Assembly: GCF_000717185.1 (NCBI RefSeq)
Contig: NZ_JNYE01000080.1
Span: forward strand, 1 to 36,401
Length of the DNA: 36,401 nt
DNA from: Kitasatospora phosalacinea
Lineage (GTDB): Bacteria; Actinomycetota; Actinomycetes; Streptomycetales; Streptomycetaceae
Direction of reading: 5' to 3'
Under the pieces are notes generated by a model, which made no database searches, was not told the origin of the DNA, and saw nothing but the letters and a program-made list of their open reading frames with translations. Positions 23,501-36,401 of this stretch are shown in pieces (the first letter of the stretch is position 1; each line of letters begins with the position of its first letter). A program made the position numbers and the translations under genes.

Positions 23501-26500
23501 TCTGGCAGCAGGTGCTCGGCACCGGGCCGGTCGGCGCGCACGACCACTGGTTCGCGCTCGGCGGCGACTCCATCCTGATGCTGCGGGTGCGCGCCGAGGC
23601 CGAGAAGCGCGGCCTGGAGCTGAGCCTCGCCGACCTGGCCCGCCACCCCGTCCTCGCCGACCTCGCCGACCTGGCCCGCACCCGCTCCGCGGCGCCCGCG
23701 CCCGCCCCGGCCCCCGCCCCGGAGCCGTTCGCGCTGGTCGCGGGCGTCGACCGGGCCCGGCTGCTCGGCGCCGGCGCGCTGGACGCCTTCCCCGCGACCC
23801 GCCTCCAGCTCGGCATGCTCTACCACAGCAGCGGCGAGGCCCGCTCGGCCGTCTACCACGACGTGTTCCACTACCGGCTCGCCACCGGCTGGGACGAGCG
23901 GGCGCTGCGCACCGCGCACGCCCGGCTGCTGGAGCGCCACCCCGTGCTGCGCTCCTCCTTCGCGCTCGGCGGGCACTCCGAGCCGCTGCAGGTGGTCCAC
24001 CCCGCCGCCGAGGGCACCCTCTCGGTCGCCGACCTGCGCGGCCAGGACGAGGAGCAGGCGCAGCGGGCCGTCCTGGCGCACGTCGCCGAGCGCCGCTTCC
24101 ACGCCTACGACCCGGAGCGGCCCGGCCTGCACCACCTGCGGGCGCACGTCCGCGACGGCTCGCTCGACCTGGTGCTGAGCTTCCACCACGCCGTCCTGGA
24201 CGGCTGGAGCGTCGCCACCCTGGTCGCCGAGCTGCTCCAGGACTACCTGGCGCTGCGCGGCGCCGACCTGCCGCCCGTCCCGGACGGCGCGCCGCCCACC
24301 GCCGCCCTGCACGTGCGCGACGAGCGGGCGCTGCTGGCGGCGCCGGAGCACCGCGCGTACTGGCGGGAGCTGCTGGACGGCGCCGCACTCGTCCAGCTGG
24401 ACTCCTTCGCGCCGTACGAGCCCCCGGGCGACGGCGAGGGCGTGGTGCGGCACCTGGAGCTGCCCGCGGCGCTGGACGAGCGGCTGCGCGCCTTCGCCCG
24501 CGAGCACGCCGTGCCGCTGCGGCTGGTGCTGTTCACCGCGCACTGCCTGGTGCTGCGCCTGCTCGCCCGCACCGGGGACGTCACCACCGGCCTGGTCACC
24601 CACGGCCGTCCCGAGGTCGCGGGCGCCGACCGCACCGCCGGGCTGTTCCTCAACACGATGCCGTTCCGGCTGCGCACCGGTGCGCCGACCCTGCTGGAGG
24701 AGGTGCGCGCGGTCGTCGCCCAGGAGCGCGACTCGCACCCGCACCGGGCCTACCCGATCAGCGCCGTCCAGGACGACCGCGGCGGCGCGCCGCTGCTGGA
24801 CACCGCCTTCACCTACGTCCGGCTGCACACCCTGGAGCCGCTGCTGCGGCGCGCCGACCTCGGCCTGCTCGACCTGACCACGTACGAGGAGACCAACTTC
24901 GCGCTGCTGCTGAACGCCGTCACCGACCCGCGCGACGGGCGGACCAGGCTGCGGTTCAACTGCGCCGCCCGGGCGTTCACCGCCGTGCAGGCCGACCTGC
25001 TCGCCGACAGCTACCTGGCGGTCCTCCGCCGGATCGTCGAACACCCGTACGCCGCACCGGACTTCGACTTCCTGGCGCCGCCCGCCGAGCTGCCCGCCAA
25101 CCCGGCCCCCGAACCGCCCGACGTGCTCGCCCGGTTCGCCGCCACCGTGGCGCGGCAGCCCGACGCCGAGGCCGTCGTGTTCGGCGGACTGCGCTGGAGC
25201 TACCGCGAACTCGACCGCGCCGTCGAGCAGGTGGCGCGCCGGCTGCGCGCGCTGGGCGTGCCGCGCGGCGCCGGGGTGGGCGTCGCGCTGGACCGCTCCC
25301 CCGAGATGATCGCGACCGTGCTCGGCATCCTGCGCTGCGGCGCGGCCGTCGTCCCGCTGGACGTCAGCTACCCGCCCGGGCGGATCGCCCGGATGATCGA
25401 GCGCGCCGAGCCGTTCCGGGTGGTCGCGCACGCGCAGCACGCGCACCTGGTGCCCGACCCGGAGCTGGTGCTGCCGATCGAGTCGGTGCCGCTGACCGAG
25501 CCGGTCGACGGCGCCGACGGGGCCTGGCCGTCCCCGGGCCTGGACGACCTGTGCCTGGTGCTGTTCACCTCCGGCTCCTCCGGCGAGCCCAAGGGCGTCG
25601 AGCTGCCGCACCGCCTGTGGGCGAACTACACGCAGTGGCAGCTGCGGGCCGAGACCGCCGCGCCCGGCGCCCGCACCCTGCAGTTCGCGCCGCTCAGCTT
25701 CGACGTCTCCTTCCAGGAGATCTTCTCCACCACCGCGGCGGGCGGCACCCTGCACCTGGTGTCCGACACCGACCGGCGCGACCCGGCGGTGCTGCTGCGG
25801 CTGATGGACGAGCAGCAGGTCGAGCGCTGGTTCATGCCGTTCGTGGCCCTCCAGGGCATCGCCGAGGCGTCCGAGCTGCTGGGCGTGCGGCCGCGCGCGC
25901 TGCGGGTGCTGATCTCCTCCGGCGAGCAGCTGCGCGTCACCGAGGAGCTGCGCCGGTTCTGCGCCGCCCGCCCCGGCACCCTGCTGGAGAACCAGTACGG
26001 GCCGACCGAGACGAACATCGCCAGCGCCCGGCTGCTCGACGGCGACCCGGCCCGCTGGCCCGCGCTGCCCTCGATCGGCACCGCCATCGACGGCGCCGAG
26101 ATCCACGTCCTGGACGAGCGGCTGCGCCCGGTGCCCACCGGCGTCCAGGGCGAGCTGTACCTGGGCGGCGCCTGCCTGGCCCTCGGCTACCGGGGGCGGC
26201 CCGACCTGACCGAGGAGCGCTTCGTCCCGCACCCGACCCGGCCGGGGGCGCGGCTGTACCGCACCGGCGACGTCGGCCGGGTGCTGCCGGACGGGGACAC
26301 CGTCTGGCTGGGCCGGGCCGACAACCAGGTGAAGGTCCGCGGCTTCCGGGTCGAGCCCGCCGAGGTGGAGATCGCGATCACCGCGGTGGCCGAGGACGTC
26401 CCGGGCCTGCGCGGCGCCGCCGTGGTGGCCCGCCGCCGCGGGGACGGCACCGACTCGGCGCTGGTCGGCTTCCTGGTCGGCACGGGCCGCCCGGAGGACC

Positions 26501-27807
26501 TGGAGGAGGTCCGCAAGCGGCTGCGCGCCGTCCTGCCCGACTACATGGTGCCCTCGCAGCTGTCCTGGCTGGAGCGGCTGCCGCTCACCCCCAGCGGCAA
26601 GCGCGACGACGCGGCGCTGCGCCGGATCGAGCCCGAGCGCGGCCCCGCCGCCGCGGGGACCCTCCCGCGGGACGGGTACGAGCGGGCGCTGGCCGACATC
26701 TTCGGCGAGCTGCTGGGCCGGCCCGGGTTCGGGGTGCACGACGACTTCTTCGAGCACGGCGGCACCTCGCTGACCGCGATGCGGCTGGTCGTCAACATCG
26801 AGAAGCGGTTCGGGGTGCACGTCCCGCTGACCGCCTTCGTCGCCGCGCCGACGGTGGCCCGGCTCGCGGAGCGGCTGCGCTCCACGGAGGCCGTCGCCGC
26901 CTTCGACCCGGTGGTGCCGATCCGCACCACCGGCGACCGGCCCCCGCTGTTCCTGGTCCACCCGCTCGGCGGCAACGTGCTCTGCTACGTCCGCCTGGCC
27001 CGGCACCTGCCCGCGGACCAGCCGCTGTACGCCCTGCAGGCGGGCGGCGCCGAGCCCGGCACCGAGCCGGTGGAGACGATGGAGGGGCTGGCCGCGAGCT
27101 ACCTGGCGGCGCTCCGCCGGGTGCAGCCCGAGGGCCCGTACCACCTGGGCGGCTGGTCGTTCGGCGGCTTCGTGGCCTTCGAGATGGCCCGCCAACTGCA
27201 CCGCGAGGCGCCGGAGCAGGTCGCCGAGGTGGTCGTGCTGGACTCGATCGCCCCGACCCCGGGCGACCGCCCCGACGTCGCCGAGCAGGCCATGATGGAG
27301 TGGTTCTTCTGGGAGCTGATCTGGGTCGACCGGGGCGGCAGCGCCCCCGTCGAGCGGATCCCCGCGGAGCTCGCCGACGACGAGGAGCGGCTCGACTTCA
27401 TCGCCGCCCGCGCCGCCGAGGTCGGCATCGTCCCGGCGCACAGCGCCCGCACCACCGTCCGCCGGATGTTCGAGGTCTACAAGGCCAACTGGGCGTCGCT
27501 GCGCGACTACCAGCCCCCGCTCGACCCGGTCGACGTGACCCTGGTCAAGGCCACCGCGCCGCTCCCCGACGTGCTGCGCCCGATGCACGGCGCCGCCCGC
27601 ACCCTGCACGACGCCCCCGCCAACGGCTGGGCCACCCTCACCGGCGGCCGGATCGACGTCGTCGACGTCGGGGGCGACCACCTGCTGCTCCTGGACGAGC
27701 CGTTCGTCCACGACGTCGGCGCGATCATCGCCGACGTCATGGCCGGGCGGCGCCGGGCGCAGCACGACCGGAGCCCCAGCCACGCCCACGAAGGGACAGC
27801 ACAGTGA
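20518..27807 (+). CDS. Two-module NRPS: C-A(Ser)-T-C-A-T-TE
   Basis: This is a 2429-aa nonribosomal peptide synthetase. C1 (~5-430) has H136-H137-V-L-A-D-A, the final Gly of HHxxxDG being Ala. A1 (~450-960) has D640 in FDVSVWE and reads DVWHFSLVD plus K, the serine code seen in EntF. T1 has LGGDSI with S1018. C2 (~1080-1480) has the canonical H1223-H1224-A-V-L-D-G. A2 (~1500-2020) has D1729 in FDVSFQE and reads about DVQWISQIA, which I cannot assign. T2 has HGGTSL with S2084. TE has GWS2214FGG, an Asp in VVLDSI and H2388. Opening with a C domain implies an acyl or polyketide donor from outside. There is no epimerase and no MbtH. The TTG start has AGAGG upstream. The 3' end overlaps the monooxygenase (GTGA). 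Confidence 0.95.
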   Translation: MKSTEWSPLTACQRDIWAAHALAPERPQFNLFMASRLDGPVDVERLTASVLAAARHHDAFALRFTERDGVPLQRVVDGEPAVRVLDFSAEADPRARCEAWIADSQDRPVALGDGPAYELALLREGPAAVHVYVKVHHVLADAWGLNLFLERVRAEYAGEPQPAAPSFLAALADEEAYRGSAQHAADREHFRAALAGAAPPLFARRAPSGARDSARHSFALPAEAVERIRARGESPFAFVAAAFAAYLSRVHLVDDVVLGVPLFNRRGQAQRRTVGHFANTLPLPVRAAGELTYAELVAAVQAGARTLQRAERLPLGEVLADLPAHAPRTLFDVTVSYVQAPRPRPLPGLREEVTGGTRAHDHDALAVAISEPADGGGLLVSLDHALDVFDEDFPVAALARHVRNLVLNALDAPDLPLAELAMLDPAERADLLEGPNRTAADYPADRTLHGLFAEQAARTPDRVALLPDGGGAPVGYAELDARANRLARALRADGIGTGDRVAVLQQRGPALLVAVLAVLKAGSAYVPVDPGYPAERIRFLLADSGAKVVLTGPGAPELPPGTAASVRRSDEPADFPADPLPAAAGPDDLAYVLYTSGSTGRPKGVLVEHRSVVNRLHWMQRRYPLGEGDVLLQKTPASFDVSVWELFWWGLAGARLALPAPGAEKDPRALLEAVARQRVSVLHFVPSMFGPFLELLEGKPELREDAAPLRLVFCSGEALPPEQVNRFNRLLGGPGGARLVNLYGPTEATVDVSFHDCPDDPARPVRRVPIGRPIDNLRLYVLDRHDNPQPVGAPGELCIGGVGVARGYLGRPELTAERFGTDPFTGGGTDGSTDGGTGGGTGGGPDGDRRFYRTGDLARRLADGSLEYLGRIDGQVKVRGNRVELGEVEHRLAELPGVRGAVALAVAGRDGATRLVGCYHAEEELDPALIRARLAVELPEFMVPSRFVRLAGIPLTPNGKADRAAVLRALPQDGGRTGDGFREPRDATERTLAAVWQQVLGTGPVGAHDHWFALGGDSILMLRVRAEAEKRGLELSLADLARHPVLADLADLARTRSAAPAPAPAPAPEPFALVAGVDRARLLGAGALDAFPATRLQLGMLYHSSGEARSAVYHDVFHYRLATGWDERALRTAHARLLERHPVLRSSFALGGHSEPLQVVHPAAEGTLSVADLRGQDEEQAQRAVLAHVAERRFHAYDPERPGLHHLRAHVRDGSLDLVLSFHHAVLDGWSVATLVAELLQDYLALRGADLPPVPDGAPPTAALHVRDERALLAAPEHRAYWRELLDGAALVQLDSFAPYEPPGDGEGVVRHLELPAALDERLRAFAREHAVPLRLVLFTAHCLVLRLLARTGDVTTGLVTHGRPEVAGADRTAGLFLNTMPFRLRTGAPTLLEEVRAVVAQERDSHPHRAYPISAVQDDRGGAPLLDTAFTYVRLHTLEPLLRRADLGLLDLTTYEETNFALLLNAVTDPRDGRTRLRFNCAARAFTAVQADLLADSYLAVLRRIVEHPYAAPDFDFLAPPAELPANPAPEPPDVLARFAATVARQPDAEAVVFGGLRWSYRELDRAVEQVARRLRALGVPRGAGVGVALDRSPEMIATVLGILRCGAAVVPLDVSYPPGRIARMIERAEPFRVVAHAQHAHLVPDPELVLPIESVPLTEPVDGADGAWPSPGLDDLCLVLFTSGSSGEPKGVELPHRLWANYTQWQLRAETAAPGARTLQFAPLSFDVSFQEIFSTTAAGGTLHLVSDTDRRDPAVLLRLMDEQQVERWFMPFVALQGIAEASELLGVRPRALRVLISSGEQLRVTEELRRFCAARPGTLLENQYGPTETNIASARLLDGDPARWPALPSIGTAIDGAEIHVLDERLRPVPTGVQGELYLGGACLALGYRGRPDLTEERFVPHPTRPGARLYRTGDVGRVLPDGDTVWLGRADNQVKVRGFRVEPAEVEIAITAVAEDVPGLRGAAVVARRRGDGTDSALVGFLVGTGRPEDLEEVRKRLRAVLPDYMVPSQLSWLERLPLTPSGKRDDAALRRIEPERGPAAAGTLPRDGYERALADIFGELLGRPGFGVHDDFFEHGGTSLTAMRLVVNIEKRFGVHVPLTAFVAAPTVARLAERLRSTEAVAAFDPVVPIRTTGDRPPLFLVHPLGGNVLCYVRLARHLPADQPLYALQAGGAEPGTEPVETMEGLAASYLAALRRVQPEGPYHLGGWSFGGFVAFEMARQLHREAPEQVAEVVVLDSIAPTPGDRPDVAEQAMMEWFFWELIWVDRGGSAPVERIPAELADDEERLDFIAARAAEVGIVPAHSARTTVRRMFEVYKANWASLRDYQPPLDPVDVTLVKATAPLPDVLRPMHGAARTLHDAPANGWATLTGGRIDVVDVGGDHLLLLDEPFVHDVGAIIADVMAGRRRAQHDRSPSHAHEGTAQ

Positions 27808-29003
27808 CAACTCGCAGAGCCAGGAAGGCGATCGTGGTCGGCGCGGGCATCGGCGGCCTGACCGCCGCCGCCGCCCTGCGCCGGGTCGGCCTGGACGTGG
27901 AGGTCTACGAGCGGGCCCGCGAACTGCGCCCCGCGGGCAGCGCGATCTCCCTGATGACCAACGCCGTGCTCGCCCTGCGCACCCTCGACATCGACCTGCA
28001 GCTGGAGCAGCGGGCCGAGATCCTCGAGGAGCTGCACTTCCGCACCACCCGGGGCAAGTTGATCCGCACCCTGCGGTTCAAGGAGGTCTGCGCCCGGCTC
28101 GGCGCCCCCAGCTTCGGCATCACCCGCACCCTGCTGCAGCAGCTGCTGCTCAAGGAGATCGGCGACTGCCCGGTCCACCTCGGCGCGGCCGCCACCGGCT
28201 ACGAACCGGACGGCGACGGCGTGAAGGTCACCTTCGCGGACGGGCGGCGGGCCCGCGGCGACGTGCTGATCGGCGCGGACGGCTTCCACTCGGCGGTCCG
28301 CCGCCAGCTGCTCGGCCCCGAGCAGCCGCGCGAGACCGGCTCGGTGTGCTGGGTGGCGACGCCCGCGTTCTCCCACCCCCGGATCACCAAGCAGTACGGC
28401 GCCCACTACTGGGGCCGCGGCAAGCGCTTCGGCATCGCCAACATCGGCGGCGGCGAGGTCTACTGGTGGGGCACCAAGAACATGCCCGCCGAGCGGGCCC
28501 GCGACTGGCGCGGCGACAAGGCCGAGATCGAACGGGCCTACGCCGGCTGGGCGGACGAGGTGCAGGCCGCCGTCCGCGCCACCCCGTTCGAGCAGATCAC
28601 CGCCTTCCCGGCCCGCGACCGGGCGTTCAGCGAACGCTGGGGCGAGGGCCCGGTCACCCTGCTGGGCGACGCCGCCCACCCGATGATGACCAGCCTCGGC
28701 CAGGGCGCCTGCATGGCGGTCGAGGACGCGGTGGTGCTCGCCCACCACCTCGCCGCCGCCGCGGACCCGCAGCAGGGCCTGCGCGGCTACGAGCGGGAGC
28801 GGCTGCCCCGCACCCGGAGGATCGTCGAGGGGGCGCACGCGCTCAACCTGCTGGAGCAGAGCGAGCAGCCGCTGCGCGTCCTCGGCCGCGACCTGTTCTT
28901 CCGCTTCGCCCCGGCCTCGGTGATGGACAAGCAGAACGCCGAGTACCTGGACTTCCCCGCCGTCCGCGCCACCGCGCCGAGCACCTCCCGGGGGGCGGCG
29001 TGA
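27804..29003 (+). CDS. FAD-dependent monooxygenase (aromatic hydroxylase/epoxidase type)
   Basis: This is a 399-aa class A flavoprotein monooxygenase. The N-terminal FAD-binding motif is G13-A-G15-I-G-G18 with YERARELRPAGSAI, the mid-protein DG-type motif is VLIGADGFHSAVR, and GD289AAHPMMTSLGQGACMAVEDAVVLA binds the FAD ribityl. It is of the zeaxanthin-epoxidase/salicylate-hydroxylase style. It hydroxylates or epoxidises an electron-rich substrate with NAD(P)H and O2. The GTG start at 27804 overlaps the NRPS stop, and its own stop overlaps the next gene (both GTGA), placing it firmly in the cluster operon. No thioredoxin or reductase extension is fused. Confidence 0.9.
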   Translation: MTTRRARKAIVVGAGIGGLTAAAALRRVGLDVEVYERARELRPAGSAISLMTNAVLALRTLDIDLQLEQRAEILEELHFRTTRGKLIRTLRFKEVCARLGAPSFGITRTLLQQLLLKEIGDCPVHLGAAATGYEPDGDGVKVTFADGRRARGDVLIGADGFHSAVRRQLLGPEQPRETGSVCWVATPAFSHPRITKQYGAHYWGRGKRFGIANIGGGEVYWWGTKNMPAERARDWRGDKAEIERAYAGWADEVQAAVRATPFEQITAFPARDRAFSERWGEGPVTLLGDAAHPMMTSLGQGACMAVEDAVVLAHHLAAAADPQQGLRGYERERLPRTRRIVEGAHALNLLEQSEQPLRVLGRDLFFRFAPASVMDKQNAEYLDFPAVRATAPSTSRGAA

Positions 29004-30349
29004 ACCGGCCCGCCGCCCCGGGCGGCTCGCGCCCGCTCAGCCCGCTGGAGCGCTGGTACTGGGTCTGCGACCAGATCTCCCCGCTCAACGTGATCGGCCA
29101 CGTCCGGGTCGCCGGGCCGCTCACCGAGGAACTGCTCGCCCGGGCCCTGGACGCGCTCCAGCGGCGGCACCCGCTGCTGCGGGTCGCGATCCGGGCCGAC
29201 CGGGCGGGCCGCCACCCGAGGTTCGTGCCCGCCCCGGGGCGGCCCGTGCCGCTGCGGGTGGAGCCGGTCGCCGCGCTCGGCGACGCCTGGGAGCGGCTGG
29301 TCGACGAGCAGGAGCTCGCCACCCCCGTCGACTGGCGCGAGGGGCCGCTGGTCCGGGCCGCGGTGCTCAGCGCCGGGGACGCCCACGACCTGGTGGTCAC
29401 CATGCCGCACTGCGTCGCCGACGGCACCACCGTGCTGACCGTGCTCCAGCAGTGGATCGAACTGGCCGCCGAACTCCGGGCCGCCGGGCCGGGCGCCGGG
29501 ATCGACCCCGGCGCCGAACGCGCCCTGCCCGCCCCCGAGTCGCTGCTGCCGCCCGCCTACCGCGGCTTCTCCGGGCTGCGCCGGGTGCTGGCCCAGCAGC
29601 TCGCCGACCAGGGCGCCGCCCGGAAGCTGAAGCCGCGCCGGATGGAGGCCGGGCGCCGCGTCCCGTTCGCGGAGCGCACCACCCGGCTGCTGCACCGCGA
29701 GCTCTCCGCCGACCAGCTCGCCGACCTGATCGCGGCCTGCCGCCGCGAGCGGACCACCGTGCACGGCGCGCTCGCCGCCGCGATGGTCGCCGCCGTCGCC
29801 GAGGACGCCGGCCTCCCCGCCGGACCGGTCATGATCGGCTCGCCGGTGAACTTCCGCGACCGGCTGGTGCCGCAGGTGACCGGCCGCGAGATCGGCACGT
29901 ACGTCGCCTCGGTGCCGACCGTCGTCGACCACCGCCCCGGCGCCCCGCTGTGGGCGGCGGCCCGCACCATCAGCCGGGACGTCGCCCGGCGCCGCTCGCG
30001 CGGCGAGCAGCTGGCCGCGATCGCCGCGATGGGGCTGGTCTCGCCGAAGTCGGTGGAGAAGAGCGGCCGCTTCCTGCGGTTCATGGAGGAGAAGGGCCCG
30101 ATGACCCTGTGCCTGTCCAACATCGGACGGCACGACTTCCCGGCCGCGATCGGGCCCTGGCAGCTGTCCCGGGCCGAGTTCGTCGCGGGCCTGTCGGTCA
30201 ACGCCCTGTACTGCGGCACCGTCAACACCAGCCACGGACGGATGGCCTGGAACTTCACCCACGTCGCGGACGCCGTCACCGCGGAACGCGCCCGGCGGAT
30301 CGCCGACGCGTCGCTGGACGCGGTCCTGTCCGCCGCGAAGTCCGCCTGA
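29000..30349 (+). CDS. Stand-alone condensation-domain / PapA5-like acyltransferase
   Basis: This is a 449-aa protein with the chloramphenicol-acetyltransferase-like fold of NRPS condensation domains. The catalytic motif is H137-C-V-A-D141-G; the first His of HHxxxDG is Pro. The second structural motif region is around GSPVNFRDRLVPQVTGREIGTYVAS. Free enzymes of this type (PapA5, alcohol acyltransferases) move an acyl group from a carrier protein or CoA to a hydroxyl or amine. In this cluster it could O-acylate the serine or a polyketide hydroxyl, or offload a chain. The GTG start at 29000 overlaps the monooxygenase stop. It is followed by a 16-bp gap with a strong GGAGGGA site for the SDR. 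Confidence 0.85.
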   Translation: MNRPAAPGGSRPLSPLERWYWVCDQISPLNVIGHVRVAGPLTEELLARALDALQRRHPLLRVAIRADRAGRHPRFVPAPGRPVPLRVEPVAALGDAWERLVDEQELATPVDWREGPLVRAAVLSAGDAHDLVVTMPHCVADGTTVLTVLQQWIELAAELRAAGPGAGIDPGAERALPAPESLLPPAYRGFSGLRRVLAQQLADQGAARKLKPRRMEAGRRVPFAERTTRLLHRELSADQLADLIAACRRERTTVHGALAAAMVAAVAEDAGLPAGPVMIGSPVNFRDRLVPQVTGREIGTYVASVPTVVDHRPGAPLWAAARTISRDVARRRSRGEQLAAIAAMGLVSPKSVEKSGRFLRFMEEKGPMTLCLSNIGRHDFPAAIGPWQLSRAEFVAGLSVNALYCGTVNTSHGRMAWNFTHVADAVTAERARRIADASLDAVLSAAKSA

Positions 30350-30365
30350 GACCGGAGGGAAGCAC

Positions 30366-31241
30366 GTGTCGAAAGCAGCAGGGCCGCGCCCGCCCGGGGG
30401 CCGGGCCGTGGTCGTCACCGGAGCCTCCTCCGGCCTGGGCGAGGCCTGCGCCCGCCACCTGGCCCGGGTCGGCTTCCGGGTGTTCGCCGCCGTCCGCCGC
30501 CCCGAGGACGGGGAGCGGCTGCGCTCCCCCGGGATCACCCCGGTGATCCTCGACGTCACCGACGAGGCCTCGGTGCGCGCCGCCGTCCGGGAGGTCACCG
30601 AACTGACCGGCCCGGACGGCCTGTGGGGCCTGGTCAACAACGCGGGCATCGCCGTCACCGCGCCGCTGGAGTGCGTGCCCGCCGAGCTGATGCGCCGCCA
30701 GCTCGACACCAACGTCACCGGCCAGCTCCTGGTGATCCAGGGCTTCCTGCCGCTGGTCCGGGCGGGCGCGGGCCGGATCGTCAACGTCACCTCGGGCCTG
30801 GGCAACGTCGCCATCCCGTACCTGGGCGCGTACGCGGCCGCCCAGTTCGCCAAGGAGGCGCTCAGCGACGCGCTGCGCCGCGAGCTCGCCCCGCAGCGGA
30901 TCCCCGTCTCGGTGGTCCAGCCCGGGGCCGTCATGACCCCGATCTGGGACAAGATGTCGGCCGACGGCAACCGGGCGCTGGCCGGGGTGCCCGAACCGGT
31001 GCGCGCGCTGTACCGCGACACCTTCCTGCGCTTCATGGCGCGCAACGAGTCCTCGGCCCGCGACAGCCGGATCACCCCCGACGACATCGCCCGCACCGTC
31101 TTCCGGGCCCTGGTCGCCAAGCGGCCCAGGACGCGCTACGGCGTCGGCCGGGACGCCACCGGCGGCCGGTTGCTGGCCCGGCTGCTGCCCGACCGGGCGA
31201 TCGACCGGGTCTTCGGCGGCATCACCGCCCCCGTCGACTGA
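30366..31241 (+). CDS. Short-chain dehydrogenase/reductase with YxxxQ active site
   Basis: This is a 291-aa classical-length SDR. The cofactor motif is T18-GASSGLG, followed by DVTD, NNAG and NVTSG with S143. Thirteen residues on is Y156-A-A-A-Q160, so the catalytic Tyr is kept but the Lys that should sit four residues later is Gln. A nearby Lys (FAKE, K163) might substitute. The N-terminal Arg residues after the second strand (AVRRPEDGERL) favour NADPH. It may reduce a ketone or oxidise an alcohol on the assembly product, or be weakened. GTG 30366 is preceded by GGAGGGA at about five bases' spacing. Confidence 0.85.
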   Translation: MSKAAGPRPPGGRAVVVTGASSGLGEACARHLARVGFRVFAAVRRPEDGERLRSPGITPVILDVTDEASVRAAVREVTELTGPDGLWGLVNNAGIAVTAPLECVPAELMRRQLDTNVTGQLLVIQGFLPLVRAGAGRIVNVTSGLGNVAIPYLGAYAAAQFAKEALSDALRRELAPQRIPVSVVQPGAVMTPIWDKMSADGNRALAGVPEPVRALYRDTFLRFMARNESSARDSRITPDDIARTVFRALVAKRPRTRYGVGRDATGGRLLARLLPDRAIDRVFGGITAPVD

Positions 31242-31277
31242 ACCCCACCCCTGACCCTCGCAGAGAGGAACACCGGC

Positions 31278-31733
31278 ATGACCGCCACCACCCCGCAGGA
31301 GCTCCAGGACCTGTTCGCCCGCAGCGTGCAGCTGCTGGCCGACGGCAAGATCGAGGAGTGGGTCGACCTGTTCGCCGAGGACGGCGTCCTCGAATTCCCG
31401 TACCCCGCCTGGGGGTTCCCGCCCCGGATGCAGGGCCGCGCCGAACTCCTGGCCCAGATGGGCCTGTTCGGCCAGCAGCTGGAGGTCGAGTTCTCCGCGC
31501 CCGAGTTCTACCCCACCGCCGGGGACGGACTCGTCATCGCCGCCTTCACCGGCGAGTGCACGCTGCGCGCCACCGGCGGCCGCTACCACCAGACCTACCT
31601 GTCGGTGGTCCGCTTCGACGCGCAGGGCCGGATCGCCCACTACCGCGACTTCTGGAACCCCTGGCTGGTCATGGAGGCCGCGGGCGGCGAACTCCCCTGG
31701 AAGCAGGCCCTGCAGGCCCTCGCCCAGGGCTGA
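31278..31733 (+). CDS. SnoaL/NTF2-like protein
   Basis: This is a 151-aa single-domain alpha+beta barrel of the SnoaL/nuclear transport factor 2 superfamily. Recognisable parts are the helical start [38 protein letters not shown], the RAELLAQMG segment, and the strand pair [23 protein letters not shown]. Members include polyketide cyclases (SnoaL), isomerases, hydrolases and hydroxylation helpers, so the exact reaction is open. In a PKS/NRPS cluster a cyclase or dehydratase-like step is a reasonable inference. ATG 31278 has GAGAGGAA about eight bases upstream. It is followed by a 76-bp spacer with a 10-bp repeat before the PKS. Confidence 0.8.
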   Translation: MTATTPQELQDLFARSVQLLADGKIEEWVDLFAEDGVLEFPYPAWGFPPRMQGRAELLAQMGLFGQQLEVEFSAPEFYPTAGDGLVIAAFTGECTLRATGGRYHQTYLSVVRFDAQGRIAHYRDFWNPWLVMEAAGGELPWKQALQALAQG

Positions 31734-31760
31734 CCGCCCCCGGCCCCCGCCCCCACCGCA

Positions 31761-31790
31761 CCCGCCCCGACCCGCCCCGACCCGCCCCGA
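31761..31790. repeat. 10-bp tandem repeat before the PKS
   Basis: Three perfect copies of CCCGCCCCGA lie in the spacer between the SnoaL-like gene and the PKS. The PKS ribosome site (GAGGA, 31794-31798) follows directly. Confidence 0.8.
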
Positions 31791-31809
31791 CCCGAGGACA
31801 GGCAGACGC

Positions 31810-36401
<4,592 letters not shown>

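Noticed and set aside
20524..27810. A 2428-codon open frame antisense to the whole NRPS
   Set aside because: It mirrors the NRPS codon bias on the other strand. Its product is repetitive Gly/Arg/Gln-rich text with no domain, and it has no independent ribosome site.

Overview
The window is very GC-rich actinomycete DNA. Dense genes, GTG/TTG starts, GTGA stop-start overlaps, and strong third-position G/C bias point to a streptomycete-type genome (Streptomyces or Kitasatospora). I cannot name the species from sequence alone. I see no rRNA, tRNA, CRISPR array, transposase or phage gene.

Region 1 (1-13412) is mostly chromosomal housekeeping and cell-surface material. It holds an AEC-type permease, an atypical zinc-ribbon SDR translationally coupled to a Nudix hydrolase, and a secreted LamG-like protein. 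A conserved hypothetical gene diverges from a WXG100-like/low-complexity protein. Next come a small methyltransferase, a patatin-like lipase, an LPxTG-type wall-anchored protein and an O-methyltransferase-like protein. The region ends with a truncated MarR-type fragment diverging from an FAD-dependent amine/amino-acid oxidase, and an MBL-fold hydrolase. A 9-bp-period degenerate repeat fills the only long gene-free stretch (7537-7918).

Region 2 (13594-17884, minus strand) is a compact methionine-salvage operon. The transcription order is a fused mtnA-mtnB, then mtnD, mtnC and mtnP, and finally a CsaA-like tRNA-binding protein. The four mtn genes are joined by three GTGA overlaps. Only the terminal aminotransferase is missing from the set. 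The upstream leader is a four-copy 35-bp tandem repeat.

Region 3 (18032-36401) is a hybrid NRPS/PKS biosynthetic gene cluster that runs off the right edge. On the minus strand are a cytochrome P450, a 58-aa coupled small ORF and a SAM methyltransferase. Divergent from these, on the plus strand, is a 2429-aa NRPS (C-A-T-C-A-T-TE). Its first adenylation domain carries a serine code. It is followed by an FAD monooxygenase, a free-standing condensation/PapA5-like acyltransferase, an SDR whose catalytic Lys is Gln, and a SnoaL/NTF2-like protein. Last is a type I PKS with a KSQ-AT-ACP loading module and the start of an extender module.

Inferred logic: the PKS starts by malonyl-type decarboxylation and builds an acyl chain. 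The NRPS, whose first module opens with a condensation domain, probably takes an acyl or polyketide donor, adds Ser and a second unassigned amino acid, and releases by TE. Oxygenases, methyltransferase and acyltransferase tailor the product. The first extender KS as given lacks three conserved blocks, and two of these losses shift the frame. This is either an assembly artefact or real decay, and it decides whether the cluster is functional. I do not recognise the cluster as a known compound's.
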